In this document: piece after piece, positions 23,827 through 36,900 of the stretch | Layout: the number at the start of each line of letters is the position of its first letter | Position numbering within the stretch: the first letter of the stretch is position 1 | NCBI GenBank assembly: GCA_003254925.1 | Contig: QANZ01002429.1 | Location: 323,884 to 387,883, forward strand | Length of the DNA: 64,000 nucleotides | Direction of reading: 5' to 3' | Source: Chamaecrista fasciculata | Taxonomy: Eukaryota; Streptophyta; Magnoliopsida; Fabales; Fabaceae | Translations under genes and position numbers: made by a program | Notes under the pieces: generated by a model | Databases searched by the model: none | Told to the model about the DNA's origin: nothing | What the model saw: the letters and a program-made list of their open reading frames with translations, nothing else

Positions 23827-26800
23827 TCAATCTACAATCACTTTACAAAGCCGTCTTTCGATCCTCCTTCGCTTTTTTACATCATTAGGTGACTGCAAAA
23901 GGAATAAAACAATATTTAGAGTTTCAAATTAAACATGGAGATTTTCCCTTCATGCACAACAGTGCAAGGCAGAGCACAAAATATTTATGCGAATTTTATA
24001 TCATAAGCCCCTCTTCCTTGGGATGAAACAAACAAGAGCTAATGCCCTTAAGACAATTATACTTCAAAATCAATAAATGCAGCTAAGATTGGCATTGCAA
24101 AGTACATGCTTGAAATTGAGATTCCCCTCTGCTAAGTTCACTTTCAAGTTTTCCCGAGACTAAAGAGAAAGTATAAATGAAACCTACTCGACAATATTAC
24201 TTTACCTCGCTACTGGGAAAATAAGGAACCTGAACCCTCTTGGAGCCATCGGGTAGTCGTTTACTAGGTGATAGGCTTTCCGTAGCAGCAAAAGCATTGC
24301 AGACCTGCGAAAATATTGCATGAACAATACTCGATGAGCACATTAGGAATTAAAACTTAAAAACCAAACATAAAAGCAATCGGTTTTTTTTGGTTGAATG
24401 AGTTAATATGCTTTCTTCGTGAGCGTTTGTGATTTTATTCATGGTATGAAACTTTTCATCTTGAGAGGATGTAAGATTGTAGAATGAAACTATGGAAGAA
24501 AATTACTGGACAGTTTAGTTACCTGACTTTGGATAGCCCCAATTAGAATATCTTGACAACCTGATGCATGCACTTTTTCTAAACTGGCGCATTGAAGTAA
24601 CATTCTCTCTAAAAAAACAAGCACAATAAAATATCAATCGTATTATTTGTTTACAAATCCAGAAATTTACCTGGATGCAAATTAAAGAAATGGAAATGAA
24701 ATGACTACCTGGATGCAAATTAGTACAAGAATTTAGATTCAGATCACTGAGCTGTGGGCAGTTTAAATACAGGGCCTGTACATTAGTTGGAAAAGAGGAC
24801 ATTATAAGATTTCAAACCGGAGCAAACTATGCAAGAAATTCTTCCAGAGTGATCGAACTCACATCTAAGCCAGAACAGCCCCATAAACTGAGTTTCTTCA
24901 AACGGTTATGTTTGATAATTAATTTTTGGTTCACAAAATGCAAATTAGTACTAGGCGTTTCAGGTAATTCACAGCTTATTTCCTCGGTAGTTGAAATTTC
25001 GGAATTAGGATCACATATGGTCATGCCACAATCCATAAGCTCCAGATACGGAAGTTGAGCTGTTGCAAATTGTATGCCACCTGAAACATGAAGACATGAA
25101 ATTAGTAGGTAGATAACTGAGCAAATAAAAGTTCGTGAAGCATTTGAATATCTAATAAGGGGATTACTTGAAGTCACATTGGGGCAAAGAGCAAGAAGGA
25201 GTCTTGATAATGTATCAGGTAACACATTGCAGATGATTCCAATGCCACTGTCACTGACGCTAGACCTGAAAGGAAAAAAAAAAAAGGGGGGGGGGGGGGG
25301 GGGGGTACCATGCAAGGGTGGTAGCCCAATNGGGGGGTGAACCATTGAACTAGTTTTTAAACAAGATAAACAAAGACAAATAAAAATTATTGTTTTGAAA
25401 CCCTCATGCTTATGTTGGACTTTTCCTCAAATTATTGAATTGTATGAGTTGTTGCTACACAATTTTAGTTGTCTCCAAGGTGATTGCATTCTTCTGAAAC
25501 ATACCCACTGAGATCAAGCAATTCCAGATTTGGATAGCTGGAGGTGATTGCAGCAACAGAAGCATCAGTTACTTCAGATCCGAGAACAAGTGAGAGCATT
25601 CGCAGCCCCCTGTCAAAAATGGAACATTTAAACAAACTTCATCACTCATCAGCTTACTGGCAGAGTGAATGTTGCTAGTTTCAACTTTTGTACTTTCCGA
25701 GATGTTCAGTGTGATATGTTACAACACATATCACAACGATGACAAAAGATTTCATCTAATTTTAAGCATGGCACTCAACTTTAAATATTAAGTAGAAGCT
25801 AATAATACGAAACTTTCTTTATCCTTGTAAATTGTAATTTGTAGCTTAACAGCAAAGCAGTGTCTTGTGTTAAAGAACAGAAGATGAAGCACAGCAATGC
25901 ATATTACAAACTTTTAAGGAACCTTAGAAAATGTCAAATTGTCAATAACCGGAGAACAAAACAGCCACTATGTCAAGATTTTGACAAACCTCAACTGAGC
26001 AGCCGTGAGTGCAAGCACAGCAGAATGCGAAAGCCGCGTTGAAGCTATATGTATATTTTGCAACTTCTGGCAACTTCTTCCCAGATTATCAACCATAGTG
26101 ATAAGATCAGTACTATCATTTCCCTGACGTGAAAATTCCAAGGAAATTTCTCTCAACTGGGGACAGTTAAAAACCTAGAGTATGAGAGAATTTGTTAGCA
26201 ACTAACAAAGAGTCTCCTCTGTATACAAGAGCTAATAGAGCTTAGTAAATTCAGATTTCAGACAATGATCACATCTTACAAAAGTAAAGGATAAAGGAAA
26301 AGTAATCACCGTCTTAGATAGAGAGAGCAAATCTGATAGCCAAAGTGTAGTAAGGCTAGACGAACAGAGTACAAAAGCCCCGAGGTTAGAACAACCTTCC
26401 ATTTTAAGGCATTTTAAGCTTCGCTTTTCAGCAACAAATCGACCTAATTCATCCCTGCATTTTCAAAATTGTGAACAGGCCCATCTAGTCAGCAAGGCAA
26501 AGCATTTTCTCTAGTTAATCTTGCATAACACCGCTATCAGCTTCTACTGCAGATGAAGGAGCCGAGGCAACAATATCGATGCGGTTGGAAGTGACGGTGA
26601 AGAAATCAAATTAAAAAATAAGAAAGGGTGATACCTATACGCAGACAAGATGATTTACTATAAACAGGAAACAAGTACGGAAAGCATATACTAGTATAAA
26701 TTAATCAATAGTGTCAACAAAATGCTAACACACTCACTTAACAAAATGCATTAACTACAATTATTGATTTCAGTTGTAATAAACGCTAATCAAGATTCAG

Positions 26801-28836
26801 ACTTCGGCACCAAGATACATAACCAATACAGCTACATCTGCCAAAACAATATACAAATGATTCATACAGGAGAAAACTATAGCATTAAACAACGATTAGG
26901 TTTCTGCTTGCAATATAACTGCAAATTTGACAGGAAATCCTATACAAAATAGGAATGCACACAAATGCAGGCGAAATTGACCTAAATTCCACGTGTGTGA
27001 CACAGTAAATGATAACTGGTACTTGCCCAACCAGAACGAAGTCTTGATTGGGAATTTTTATGAAAGTAGGATGGGGTGAATATAAATGATATGAAATCGA
27101 GTCCATTAAGTAGGATAGGAAGGATATTTCATTCCATTGATTAAAAATCTAATGAAAATAGATAAATAGGATAATCTTTACTTCTATAACCAACCTCGAG
27201 AAGAAGACTCAACTAAGGATTCTCTCCCTGTGCCTAGCTAGTTTCTCTGGTTTTCTTTCCCTCTCGATCAAAAATAAATTAATAGAGAACTCATTCCCCA
27301 TTGTTTAAATGATATTATGTTATTAGGTGTGATTAATTTAATAAGTGAAATTATCAATACCATCTCAGTAATATTAATCATTATTTAAAAAGCCACCCCA
27401 GTTCACAGGTCACTCCACCCCACTCTGAACCCATCCTCCAAATCATCAAAGCAGATCAATGCCCGAGTTCCTAATATTTAAACCAAATTAGAGATATAGA
27501 TACGAATCAGACATTAGTTTCACATTGAACTCCAAATCAATAATTCCAGGATACACACATCTTACACAAATGAGTAGCTAGATGTTCAATGACTGGAGAA
27601 CTCGTTTCTCATAAAGTTCAGGAACATGGTTCAAGATAGGAGCAAGAATAATACCCATTTATACGATTGAATGTAGTATTAGCGGTCGATATCTCCATAA
27701 ATTCCAGATTGGGACATGAGAATGCAATGCAGGCTAGCATCGTTGAATCAACATCACTGCAGCAACAATGGAATTTATATAGTCAAATAGGTATTTATTT
27801 AAGCTTGAAAACACAAACAAAAAAATCTGGTGCAGCCAGCATAACAAGTAAGAAGCTTGATGTTTTTATACGCCTCCGGATAAATCAATTGATCATGGGT
27901 CATCAACAGTAAACTTCTAGCAGCCTCAATGCCAATTTCAATCTTGATTCTTTCTCCACAACTAATGAAATCATTTCAGCGTATGTTCGATAAAAATAGT
28001 TTTTGATTTTTTTCCGAGCTCTCTTCTATAGATCAAATCAAACTCACATTTTCCATAGGCTTTGGAATTATCATTTATGTCCAATATTTGACCATCAGTT
28101 TCCCGATTAAGTTTCAATATCTTTGATTATGTTGTTTAACCTAATTCTTATCCCTTCAACATGTTAAAGTCAGATCGATAACAGGGAACTGCAGATCTGA
28201 AAATGTCTGAGAAATCAAATAAACCCCACACCTTTCCATTCTAACAGAAAGCCTCACAAGACTCGTACACTTCTGCAACATCGATGCAACAAATCCGACC
28301 TGAGCCCGCGCCGGAACCCTAAGCCGCAGCTCCTCCGCGGCCCTCCACACCTTTCTCGCCGTATCCCTCCAGCCCTTACACACATTCGCCGCCGACAATA
28401 GTCCCGCCGGCGGCAACCTCCTTAGCACGTCCCATACAACGTTCACCGGCAACCCACTAGAGTCCAGATCCGAAGAATCTTCATCTCCATCGTCTGGATC
28501 ATCCGGTTCCGGCGGATCGAATCCACCGGCTCGGTCATCGACATCATCGAACGAGAGCGCCCGACGAAGATAGGAATAAGGCTGACGGAGTGGCAATTTC
28601 GCAGATGCATATGAGGGCTCCGAAATCTCAGAAAACGCGGATACAGATGAACCAATAGGGGTGGTAGCGGAAGATGGGATAGGGCTTTTGATGTGGCAGT
28701 TGTGGCCCTTCTTGGGTAAACCACATCGACCACAGTTGTAACTACCGCGCTTTTTGCCGCGCTTGATGTCGGAGCTCACGGTGAAAACGCCACCGTGAGC
28801 GGCGGAGTGAGGATGGGGGAGGTGGTGGTGGTGCAT
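23827..28836 (-). CDS. FBL17: F-box/LRR protein FBL17, 591 aa, 11 exons
   Basis: Exons (descending): 28232-28836, 27655-27756, 26310-26454, 25990-26174, 25505-25609, 25168-25265, 24863-25080, 24709-24775, 24523-24608, 24206-24304, 23827-23892; phase closes at every junction. A Cys-rich motif SYNCGRCGLPKKGHNC (32-47) follows a His-rich start. An acidic stretch (about 107-127) precedes the F-box (about 129-172, LPVNVVWDVLRRLPP). Many leucine-rich repeats follow, for example LELLDLSGSSVSDSG and RLKKLSLWGCSGLD, then a basic tail. In Arabidopsis FBL17 is the SCF substrate receptor that removes KRP CDK inhibitors so cells can enter S phase, and it is essential for the second pollen mitosis. Length matches the family. 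Assignment rests on the unusual N-terminal Cys motif plus repeat sequence, recalled not searched. Confidence 0.9.
25274..25331. repeat. Poly-A/poly-G tract and N in an FBL17 intron
   Basis: Twelve A (25,274-25,285) followed by 20 G (25,286-25,305), then an N at 25,331, only about 10 bp upstream of the 3' splice site of exon 6 on the coding strand. The coding strand therefore reads poly-C then poly-T beside the acceptor. Length is likely inaccurate in the assembly. Confidence 0.85.
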
Positions 28837-28915
28837 AGCGCGAGCGTTGGTGGATGAAACAGATCAGAGGAGGAAGAAATGGAGGGAGTGAAAGTAAAAT
28901 ATTAATAATAACACA

Positions 28916-28934
28916 GCGCGGGAGAGTTCGCGCC
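28916..28934. promoter_or_regulatory. Paired E2F-like sites upstream of FBL17
   Basis: GCGCGGGA at 28,916-28,923 and TTCGCGCC at 28,927-28,934 lie about 80-98 bp upstream of the FBL17 start codon. The second matches 7 of 8 positions of the plant E2F consensus WTTSSCSS. FBL17 is a known RBR/E2F-controlled gene in Arabidopsis, so the sites fit S-phase control. Binding is inferred. Confidence 0.6.
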
Positions 28935-28936
28935 AT

Positions 28937-30375
28937 ATTCGTGCTTTCCCTCTATTCAACTTTTTGTAATTACTGTTTAGGATTCTATTCTTAAATTTTG
29001 CTTCGTTACTTACCAAACCCAGACGCATGTATAGCGTGAGGTTCACCCCCCTTATGTGTGTATTTTATGGTTTTGGATTTCATACTTAATTCGAATGGAA
29101 TTGATCTGTAAATGTGTTAAGTGTATCAGATTTTTCCAATTATGTAGTAGGAAGAACATTTTTGACATTCGGAAAATTACAAAATACCTCATTAATTTTT
29201 ATTCTGTATAAAATTGGTTTTATTAAAAATTTTCTGATACAATAATATTTTCATTTTTTTTTAGTTAATATTAAATATAGTAATGACTAGCTTTAGTTAA
29301 AATTAGTATATAATCATAATCATAAAATTAAAAATTCTATTTAACTTTTCAGAATAATTCAATAAAAGTATCAATAAAATAAATCTTCTGTGTAAAATAG
29401 AAATAATTAAAAAATAATTATTTTTTTGGTTCATAATATTATATTATTTTTTAATTTTTATTAACAAATGATTGATCAAATCTTGTTGAAAACTTGAAAT
29501 ATTATTGTTGATAGAGTTTGTTATGTCTGAACGTAAACAGATACTAATTGTTACTCTCAGTCCAAAAAAAAAGATACTAATTGTTACTCAGGCCCAAAAA
29601 AAAAGATACTACTGTAATTGTTACCGTGCAATGAATAATAATTACTAAAATTTAGAGATATTTGATCTATTTTAACCTAGTATAAAATGTAAAAGTAATC
29701 ATTAACTGTTGTTATTAATTTTGTCTTAAAATAATTTTGTCTTAGTTTTGTAATTTGTTGTCAGATGTCTTATAAATTTGATTTTATCTTGGATCTATTT
29801 ATTCATACAATTAATTCCGGACTATTAAAAATATGTAATAAAATAAATAATCTTATTCATTTTATTTACTTATGTGTTAAATATATAGCAATCAAAATAT
29901 TTATAGTATACATATTTTTTTTTTGGTAAGCAATAGTATACATATTTTTATATTTGTGTTATATTATGTGAGATAATATAATAACATATATTAAATCATT
30001 CTAAATTTTAAATATATATTTACGTATCTAATATATATATATATACGTTTTAATTTTGTTTTGGTCTCAGGCCAAAAAAAAAATTGTTTTGGTCTTAATT
30101 AATGTTTTGGTTCAAATATCCCTTATTTAAGAAGTTTACATATTTTTTAAAAGATATATATACATGATGTTGTAACATTTAAACAAATTAAAATTTCAAT
30201 TATGTTAAATATAACATAAATGCTGGTCTATTACTGGTAGATAAAATGTCACAACAATTATTCTAATAACTAGTAAAATATATTGAAAACTTTGATTGTC
30301 ACAGAATTAGCAAATCTGTAAAATATAATACATTATTATACATATACAAATCTGTACATGCTCTCCAAAAAAATA
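28937..30375. other. AT-rich intergenic region
   Basis: Beyond the FBL17 promoter, no gene is recognised. Several A-rich runs at 29,563-29,605 and a TA repeat near 30,030 are present. Confidence 0.5.
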
Positions 30376-30378
30376 TAA

Positions 30379-30808
30379 GGGCCTGATTGGTTTAAGAAAA
30401 TGTTTCCTGTTTTCATTTTCTGTTTCCATTTCTGGAATTCTATTTTCATTTCAAAATTTTCAATATTTAAGAAATATGTTTGTTTTATAAAGTTAAAAAA
30501 TCGTTTTCATTCATATTTAAATTATGTTAACTTGAATAACACTAATTTTTATATGTTTTTAAGTTTGATTATAGCTAAATGATGATATTAACATGATTAA
30601 ATAGTTTACTTTTGTGTAATGTTGCAAAATATCATAAGTTTGTTTTTGGAAATACTGGAAACGTCTTTTTGACGTTTCCTGTTTTCAGCCTGTTTCAGAA
30701 AATGTTTCCAGAAAACATTTCCAAAAAAACTGTACAAAACACGTTTTCAGTCATATTTCCTGTTTTCAGTGAAAATGGAAACAGGAAACAGGGCAACCAA
30801 TCAGACCC
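30379..30808. mobile_element. PIF/Harbinger (Tourist-like) MITE, 430 bp
   Basis: The ends GGGCCTGATTGGTT and AACCAATCAGACCC are inverted copies, with TAA duplicated on both sides (30,376-30,378 and 30,809-30,811). A TAA target and 'GGGCCTGTTTGG'-like ends are diagnostic of Tourist/PIF-Harbinger MITEs. The interior contains repeated GTTTCC/GGAAAC words forming long inverted copies (TTTCCTGTTTTC on both arms). No transposase. Confidence 0.82.
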
Positions 30809-30811
30809 TAA

Positions 30812-32073
30812 TATTTTCAATTTGACAGGCTCGGTCGATCAGCAAAGTTTGTCACTACTCTTTCTATTATATAATATAATAGATAGATAGATAGATAATA
30901 GATTAATAATTTGAAATTTAAAATATGATTAAATTAACAGTTGGGTCTCCAAAATATTAAAATAAATAATTAAGTCTATAGAGTAACAAAATTGATACTC
31001 TTTAATTATTTTAAGGGCTAACCGAATAATATTTTATAAAATTAAGTGACAGATATACTATTTAGCTATTCAAGAAATTAAATTATTTATTTTAATTTTT
31101 TAATGATGAAATTATCAAATTGATAAATTTTCAAACATCAAATTATCTGTTTACGTAGTCTTTTGTCATTTTATAATGACTATAGATGGTTGGCTGTCTC
31201 AACTCTCAATTATAAAGAAATATATCCAAACCTAAAATATGAAGAAAGAGGATCATGCGTCATCATTAAGTTGTCATACATACTGGGCAAAACTAATCTC
31301 AATCCAAATGTGAAAGTTTAAAAGTAATTCAATTTGTCAATTATTTAGACGGTTGTTAGGCCTTAAGTATGATGCATTTGTGAAAGACTGACACAGTCCA
31401 GCACGGAATTACGAATCCTGGGATATTTATTTATCATTATTTTATCCCAATCGTCAAGAAAAATGGCTCAAAACTTTTAAATGGCAAACTGTCGTTGGTT
31501 CCAGTTACAGTAGCCATTTGAAAATTACGAATTGTGACGAGCAAATGTTCCCTTTCATTTGTTGGTACATTAAATTAAGTATTAGGTATTCAAGTTGCTC
31601 AATAAAATTATGTGCACGATGAAAATGCATACAATACTATGATAGATTTACGGCAGCTATATATATCCCTATCTTCAGGCCAAAAAAAATATATATATCC
31701 CTATCTATTTGTTTTCTTTTTATTTGCAACATATAGCAAGGATAGAAAATGGAACTTTGATGGTAACAATCTAAACTATATATATATATATATATACAAG
31801 TTTGTGCAAAACAATGCACACGCTTTATATATAAGCTTAATTAATTATACTAAGTGATCAACTTTTAACATAATTTTAGCTCACATTTAACTTACGAAAT
31901 AGGAAGTACTTGGGGCCGGATTGAACGAGCCTCCATTAATCAAGTATGAGGTATTAAAAGTTTGATCATTAACTTTAAAGAAGTGTTAAAACTCTAGGCC
32001 AATCACAAATTAATCACCATGCTTTTAGGATGATGAATATCTTAATTATACAAAAAAAAAAAAAAAAAAAAAN

Positions 32074-32105
<32 letters not shown>

Positions 32106-32535
32106 CACGGTAGGTGGACATTAATTTTATCTTTTTTTTTTTTTTTTGTGGCATTGAAAAAACGGTGAATGAAATACAAAAATACTAAGCATTAATACTT
32201 ACCGAATGTGAGGTACCCACCAAGGTGGAACCATGACTATCCATGAACGACTTAGAAATAGATGAAGCTATAGAATTACCTACATCCTCAACAGTCATAA
32301 AAAGACATGAAAAATTAACAGTACAATTAAAGGCATCCCTATATTTAACTACTCTTAACTACTCTACAATTAATAGTGTGAAGATCGGAAACTGGTGAAA
32401 TCACGTTACTCCTCTAGAGTTTGTCATTTCGTAGCTTTCAAATGACGTCAATACCAACTAGCACGGTTAATCAGTCATCATAATTTAACATATATTGATT
32501 TTTCCACCTACTAATCCAGAATCGAACCCATCTTT
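30812..32535. other. AT-rich intergenic region
   Basis: Contains a GATA microsatellite (about 30,880-30,898), TA repeats (31,690-31,700 and 31,780-31,796) and a poly-A run with an N. No gene is recognised. Confidence 0.5.
32052..32101. repeat. Poly-A run interrupted by N (32,073)
   Basis: About 50 A with one N. The true length is uncertain, and an assembly joint is possible here. Confidence 0.85.
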
Positions 32536-32539
32536 GTAT

Positions 32540-32700
32540 TGTAGGAAATCTCATGCTGCCTGTTCTGACGAAAAAACTAAGGCTAAATCAGCAAAATCAC
32601 ACTTGAGAAATATATGATCAACAGAATCATCATTGAAGCCACACAAAAAGCACAACCACCATCTCACCTAAGATGGTGAGCCCTCAAGATTGAGAAGGTC
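32540..32700 (-). pseudogene. Decayed LINE reverse-transcriptase zinc-binding fragment
   Basis: On the minus strand from about 32,652, a frame reads CFLCGFNDDSVDHIFLKCDF, the C-x2-C...H-x4-C pattern of the zinc-binding region (zf-RVT) that follows reverse transcriptase in plant LINEs. Stops occur soon on both sides, so only a scrap survives. It is on the same strand as the LINE RNase H piece at 12.9 kb but far from it and unrelated as an insertion. Confidence 0.5.
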
Positions 32701-32960
32701 GGAAGATTATATAAATGCATATGCATGTTGAACAACAGGAATTTGAGAGAGAGAGGTGGCTAGGTAGGTTTTCAAATTAATAACCAACCCCTTAATTAAT
32801 TAGTTACCGATGTCGATCATCTGTTCATAAACCCATTACTTTTACTGTTGGACAGCTCATTATTGTGATGCTACGATCTCTTTGTTCTTCTACAGGAAAA
32901 CAGGCAGAATATATATATATTAATTAATGGCTCAATTTTGAATAAATATCTGTTTATTGT

Positions 32961-33521
32961 CAGAACCGGATCGGACCGGACGGTCCAACCGGTCTGATCG
33001 CCAACCGAATGTGAAAGCGAGTGGGTTCGACCAAAAAAACCAAGTTGTCAGTTGGACCGAATTGAACCGGTTTTAACCGGACAAAACTGGCGAACTGGGG
33101 TCCAACTAGTTTTTTTTTTTGGCTTATGGTCTCTAAATATTCTCTTATTTGGTCATCTTCCTCTATTTTTGTTGAACTTGAAATTTGAGGGTCGAAATGT
33201 TGAATTTAATTAATTATTATGAATTTATGACTTATTAGATTTTGTTTAGGATGCATTCAGTCCATTCATTTGCTTGAAATAATGCATTTAATCTATAATC
33301 TATAGTAGTGGAGAGAAAAATTAATTATTTAGATGAAGAAATGTATTTAGTAATAAATTAAATGCATCTCTTAAACCACAAACAAAAAATATATAGAGTA
33401 TTTATATTTAATATATTAAAAATAATTATTTATTAGGTCATCCGGTCCGACCGACAGTTCAACCGATTGAACCAATCAAACCGTGAATCGAATGCTTGTC
33501 CGAGTCTCTAGTTCGGTTCTG
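32961..33521. mobile_element. CCGG-rich TIR element, about 560 bp
   Basis: The left end CAGAACCGGATCGGACCGG and the right end ...AGTTCGGTTCTG are inverted, and both arms carry alternating GGTCCGACCGG / CCGGTTCAACCG words around an AT-rich centre. No coding sequence and no clear target duplication. A probable relative is at 54,950-55,530. Confidence 0.55.
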
Positions 33522-33808
33522 AGAACACTAACATACAGAGAATCCACACACGCATATTACATATATATGTTGAAAAATGTATATATATGGCAAATATTCC
33601 AGCGAATAAATATAAAGGGAACCTTCTTGAACGAAATGAATTATTATTATTTTTTGATGGGGTTATCTTTGAACAGTCAAAACTCAAAAATGTATATATA
33701 AAATGGGGCACGTGAGTTATGTGCAAACTGAAGTCTTTCATGGATCTACAAAGTCGTGAATTTACAATAAGACCGTGACAACAATGTATTACCCAATTTC
33801 AATGCCCC

Positions 33809-33820
33809 TGTATATATATG
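33809..33820 (+). promoter_or_regulatory. Possible TATA box of the phospholipase gene
   Basis: TGTATATATATG lies about 100 bp upstream of the start codon, followed by a pyrimidine-rich leader. Position and sequence fit a TATA box; not otherwise supported. Confidence 0.4.
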
Positions 33821-33919
33821 TAAGCTCCCCCAGTTCCCCTGATTCTTAACTATCTATCGTCTGGCTGCTTCATCACTCCCATTATTGCATCAGCTTCTTC
33901 GCTCCAACAGCTCCAATTA

Positions 33920-36900
33920 ATGGCTGCTTCTTCGATGTCAAGCATGGCTATTCCCAGCTTGTCCAACCCTAACAAACTCTTCACAGTCACACCACCCTTA
34001 TCCCTCAGTCTTCACAAGTCTTCCTCACTAGTCACCAGAAAAAGCCCATCGTTATGCAAGGTGTTGTCCGAAACAAACTCATCTTTGTCATCCATCATCT
34101 CGGAGCTGGAGAGAGAGCGAGGATGCGCAGGATCAGTAGACCAAGAATTAATATTGCACCGGGAGGAGGCAGAGGTAGCTGATTGTTGGCGCGAGATCCA
34201 CGGAGAAAACGACTGGATCGGGTTGCTGGACCCGATGGACCCAGTTTTAAGGTCGGAGCTGATCCGGTACGGCGAAATGGCTCAAGCCTGCTACGACGCC
34301 TTCGATTACGACCCCTTTTCAAAGTACTGCGGCAGTTGCAGGTTCACGCGCCGCAAATTCTTCGACTCACTGGGAATGAGCGACCAAGGCCACGGGTACG
34401 ACGTGACAAGGTACGTGTACGCGACGGCCAACATCAACCTCCCAAACTTCTTCAAGAAGTCGCGTTGGCCCAAAATATGGAGCAAGAACGCCAACTGGGC
34501 AGGCTACGTGGCAGTTTCCAACGACGAAACCACCAAACGCCTCGGGAGAAGAGACATCACAATCGCGTGGAGAGGCACCGTCACGCGCTTAGAATGGATC
34601 GCCGACTTGATGGATTTTCTCAAACCCATATCCTGCAGCAACATCCCCTGCCCGGACCAGTCGGTGAAGGTGGAATCAGGGTTCGTGGATCTGTACACGG
34701 AGAAGGAGGACACGTGTCGGTTCTGCAAGTACTCGGCGAGGGAGCAGATATTGACGGAGGTGAAGAGGCTGATAGAGATTTACGGAGGAAGGGGGGAGGA
34801 AATGAGCATAACGATGACGGGGCATAGTTTGGGGAGCGCGTTGGCGATATTGAGCGCGTATGATATAGCGGAGACGGGGGTGAATGTGATGGGGAATGGA
34901 GGGGTGGTGCCGGTATCGGTTTTGTCGTATTCGGGGCCGCGCGTGGGGAATGTGAGGTTTAAGGAGAGGTTGGAGTGTTTGGGAGTGAAGGTGGTGAGAG
35001 TGGTGAACGTGCACGATATAGTGCCGAAGTCGCCGGGATTGTTGTTCAACGAGCAGTTGCCGGCGTTGATGATGAAGTTGGCGGAGGCTTTGCCGTGGAG
35101 TTATTCGCATGTAGGAGTGGAGTTGGAGTTGAATCATCAAAACTCGCCTTTCCTTAAGCAAACCACCGATCCCGTCTGTGCCCATAACTTGGAGGCTCTC
35201 TTGCATCTCCTCGACGGGTTAGTTACTTACTCTTCAATTCCTGCTTCTCCCTCTTTCATTTGTTTTTAGGTTGATAGATAGATTTATGAGTTTTTAGACT
35301 TTGACACACAAATTTCCTATCAATTTTCAAACTACTCCAAATTAAACCATTTTAAACTTATATTTGTCAATTTATTTAAAAATTAAACTAATATGTTCGA
35401 GAGTTTAAGAGCTGACGTGGTAAGAGGGCTTACTGAAAATTACAGGCGTTAATTAAAATTGGCCAAAGTGCAATATTGGTCCTATAAGTTTGCATGAGTT
35501 CCCAAATCAGTCCTATAAGTTTTTTCGTCTCAGATTTGGTCCCATAAGTTTGAAAAATTCTCACCGTTAGTCCTATCGATATTTCCGTTAAATTTTTTCC
35601 GTTAATGCTGATGTGGCATGATGACTGGGATATTGAAGTGGCAAAGTGGATTGAAATGGGACCATACTGCAACAAATATTAATATTGTGGATGTATTTAG
35701 TGAATTTGACGGACAGGGATTTTAAAGTACATGGTTGAATGAATTTCAATTTCAATTTCAATGACCAGCTCCTACATTCATTATCATTTATCAGTAAGCA
35801 GTATATTGTGTGGTTAGAGGAATAGTCTCGCTACTGACACTTTGTGATGGAAGGAAACAAATTTAAAGCTCTCTTTCCTTTCTTTGGCATTGTAAACCAC
35901 GTGGGAAGCAACCATGTCCCAGTATGCTCCATTTTATGTTTTGGCTTGCTCTGGTATATCTTTATGCTACTTATGCCCATGGGGACGCCTAAAGTCCCAT
36001 ATAGAACACCTGGTGAGGGGACCTGGCAGTGGGTTGATCTATGGAATGCCCTTGTAAGTCGTTAATGTGAACATCTATTTTCCTTTAGATTTAAATCATT
36101 TTTATAGAGTTATTCTTTTTGAAGAAACCTGTTGAGTGGTTGGATGCAGTATCGAACCCTAACGAGGATTTGAAGCTTCAAAAAGTATAGAAAGATTTTG
36201 GAGGTGTGATATAGGAGGAGAACTTGAAGATGAAGAAGAAAGATGAGAACTTGAAGAAGAAGAAGAGGAGTGATATAGGATATAGCGAGAAGAAAGATCG
36301 AAGAAGCCTTGGTAGTGATTTTAACATAGTCCTCCGTCAAATTCACTAAATACATCCACAATATTAATATTTGTTGCAGTATGGTCCCATTTCAATCCAC
36401 TTTGCCACTTCAATATCCCAGTCATCATGCCACATCAGCATTAACGGAAAAAATTTAACGGAAATATCGATAGGACTAACGGTGAGAATTTTTCAAACTT
36501 ATGGGACCAAATCTGAGACGAAAAAACTTATAGGACTGATTTGGGAACTCATGCAAACTTATAGGACCAATATTGCACTTTGGCCATTAAAATTTGATGA
36601 ATGTCATCGCTAAAGACACCGAGAAGGCGCCATTGACTTACCCAAGACAATAACGTATCCATTATTCCATCCTATTTTATTTTTAACGCCACTAGTTAAG
36701 ATCACGTTCCTCAACAAACCCATCTCCGGAGCTAACTAGCTACTGTCAATTTATAAATGTTGACGTACACTTGAAAAAGATAGAGATAGTCAATAAAAGG
36801 ATGGCCTAGCTATTTCAGACTCCCTTGCATAAATAATTTGACAATTAGAATAGAGTACTATGCTATATATACTAGTGCATCAAGAAGGGAAAAAAAGGTG

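Noticed and set aside
34095..35206. Several long open frames on the minus strand and in another plus frame across phospholipase exon 1
   Set aside because: They overlap a well-supported lipase exon, have odd compositions (Arg- or His-rich), and result from the GC-rich codon use of that exon.
35973..36053. Plastid clpP1 fragment transferred to the nucleus
   Set aside because: The wording [11 protein letters not shown] fits nuclear ClpR2 better than plastid ClpP1, and the donor GTAAGT at its end fits a nuclear exon boundary.
35430..36613. Two identical open frames at the ends of the phospholipase-intron insertion
   Set aside because: They are the two copies of the terminal inverted repeat, not genes.
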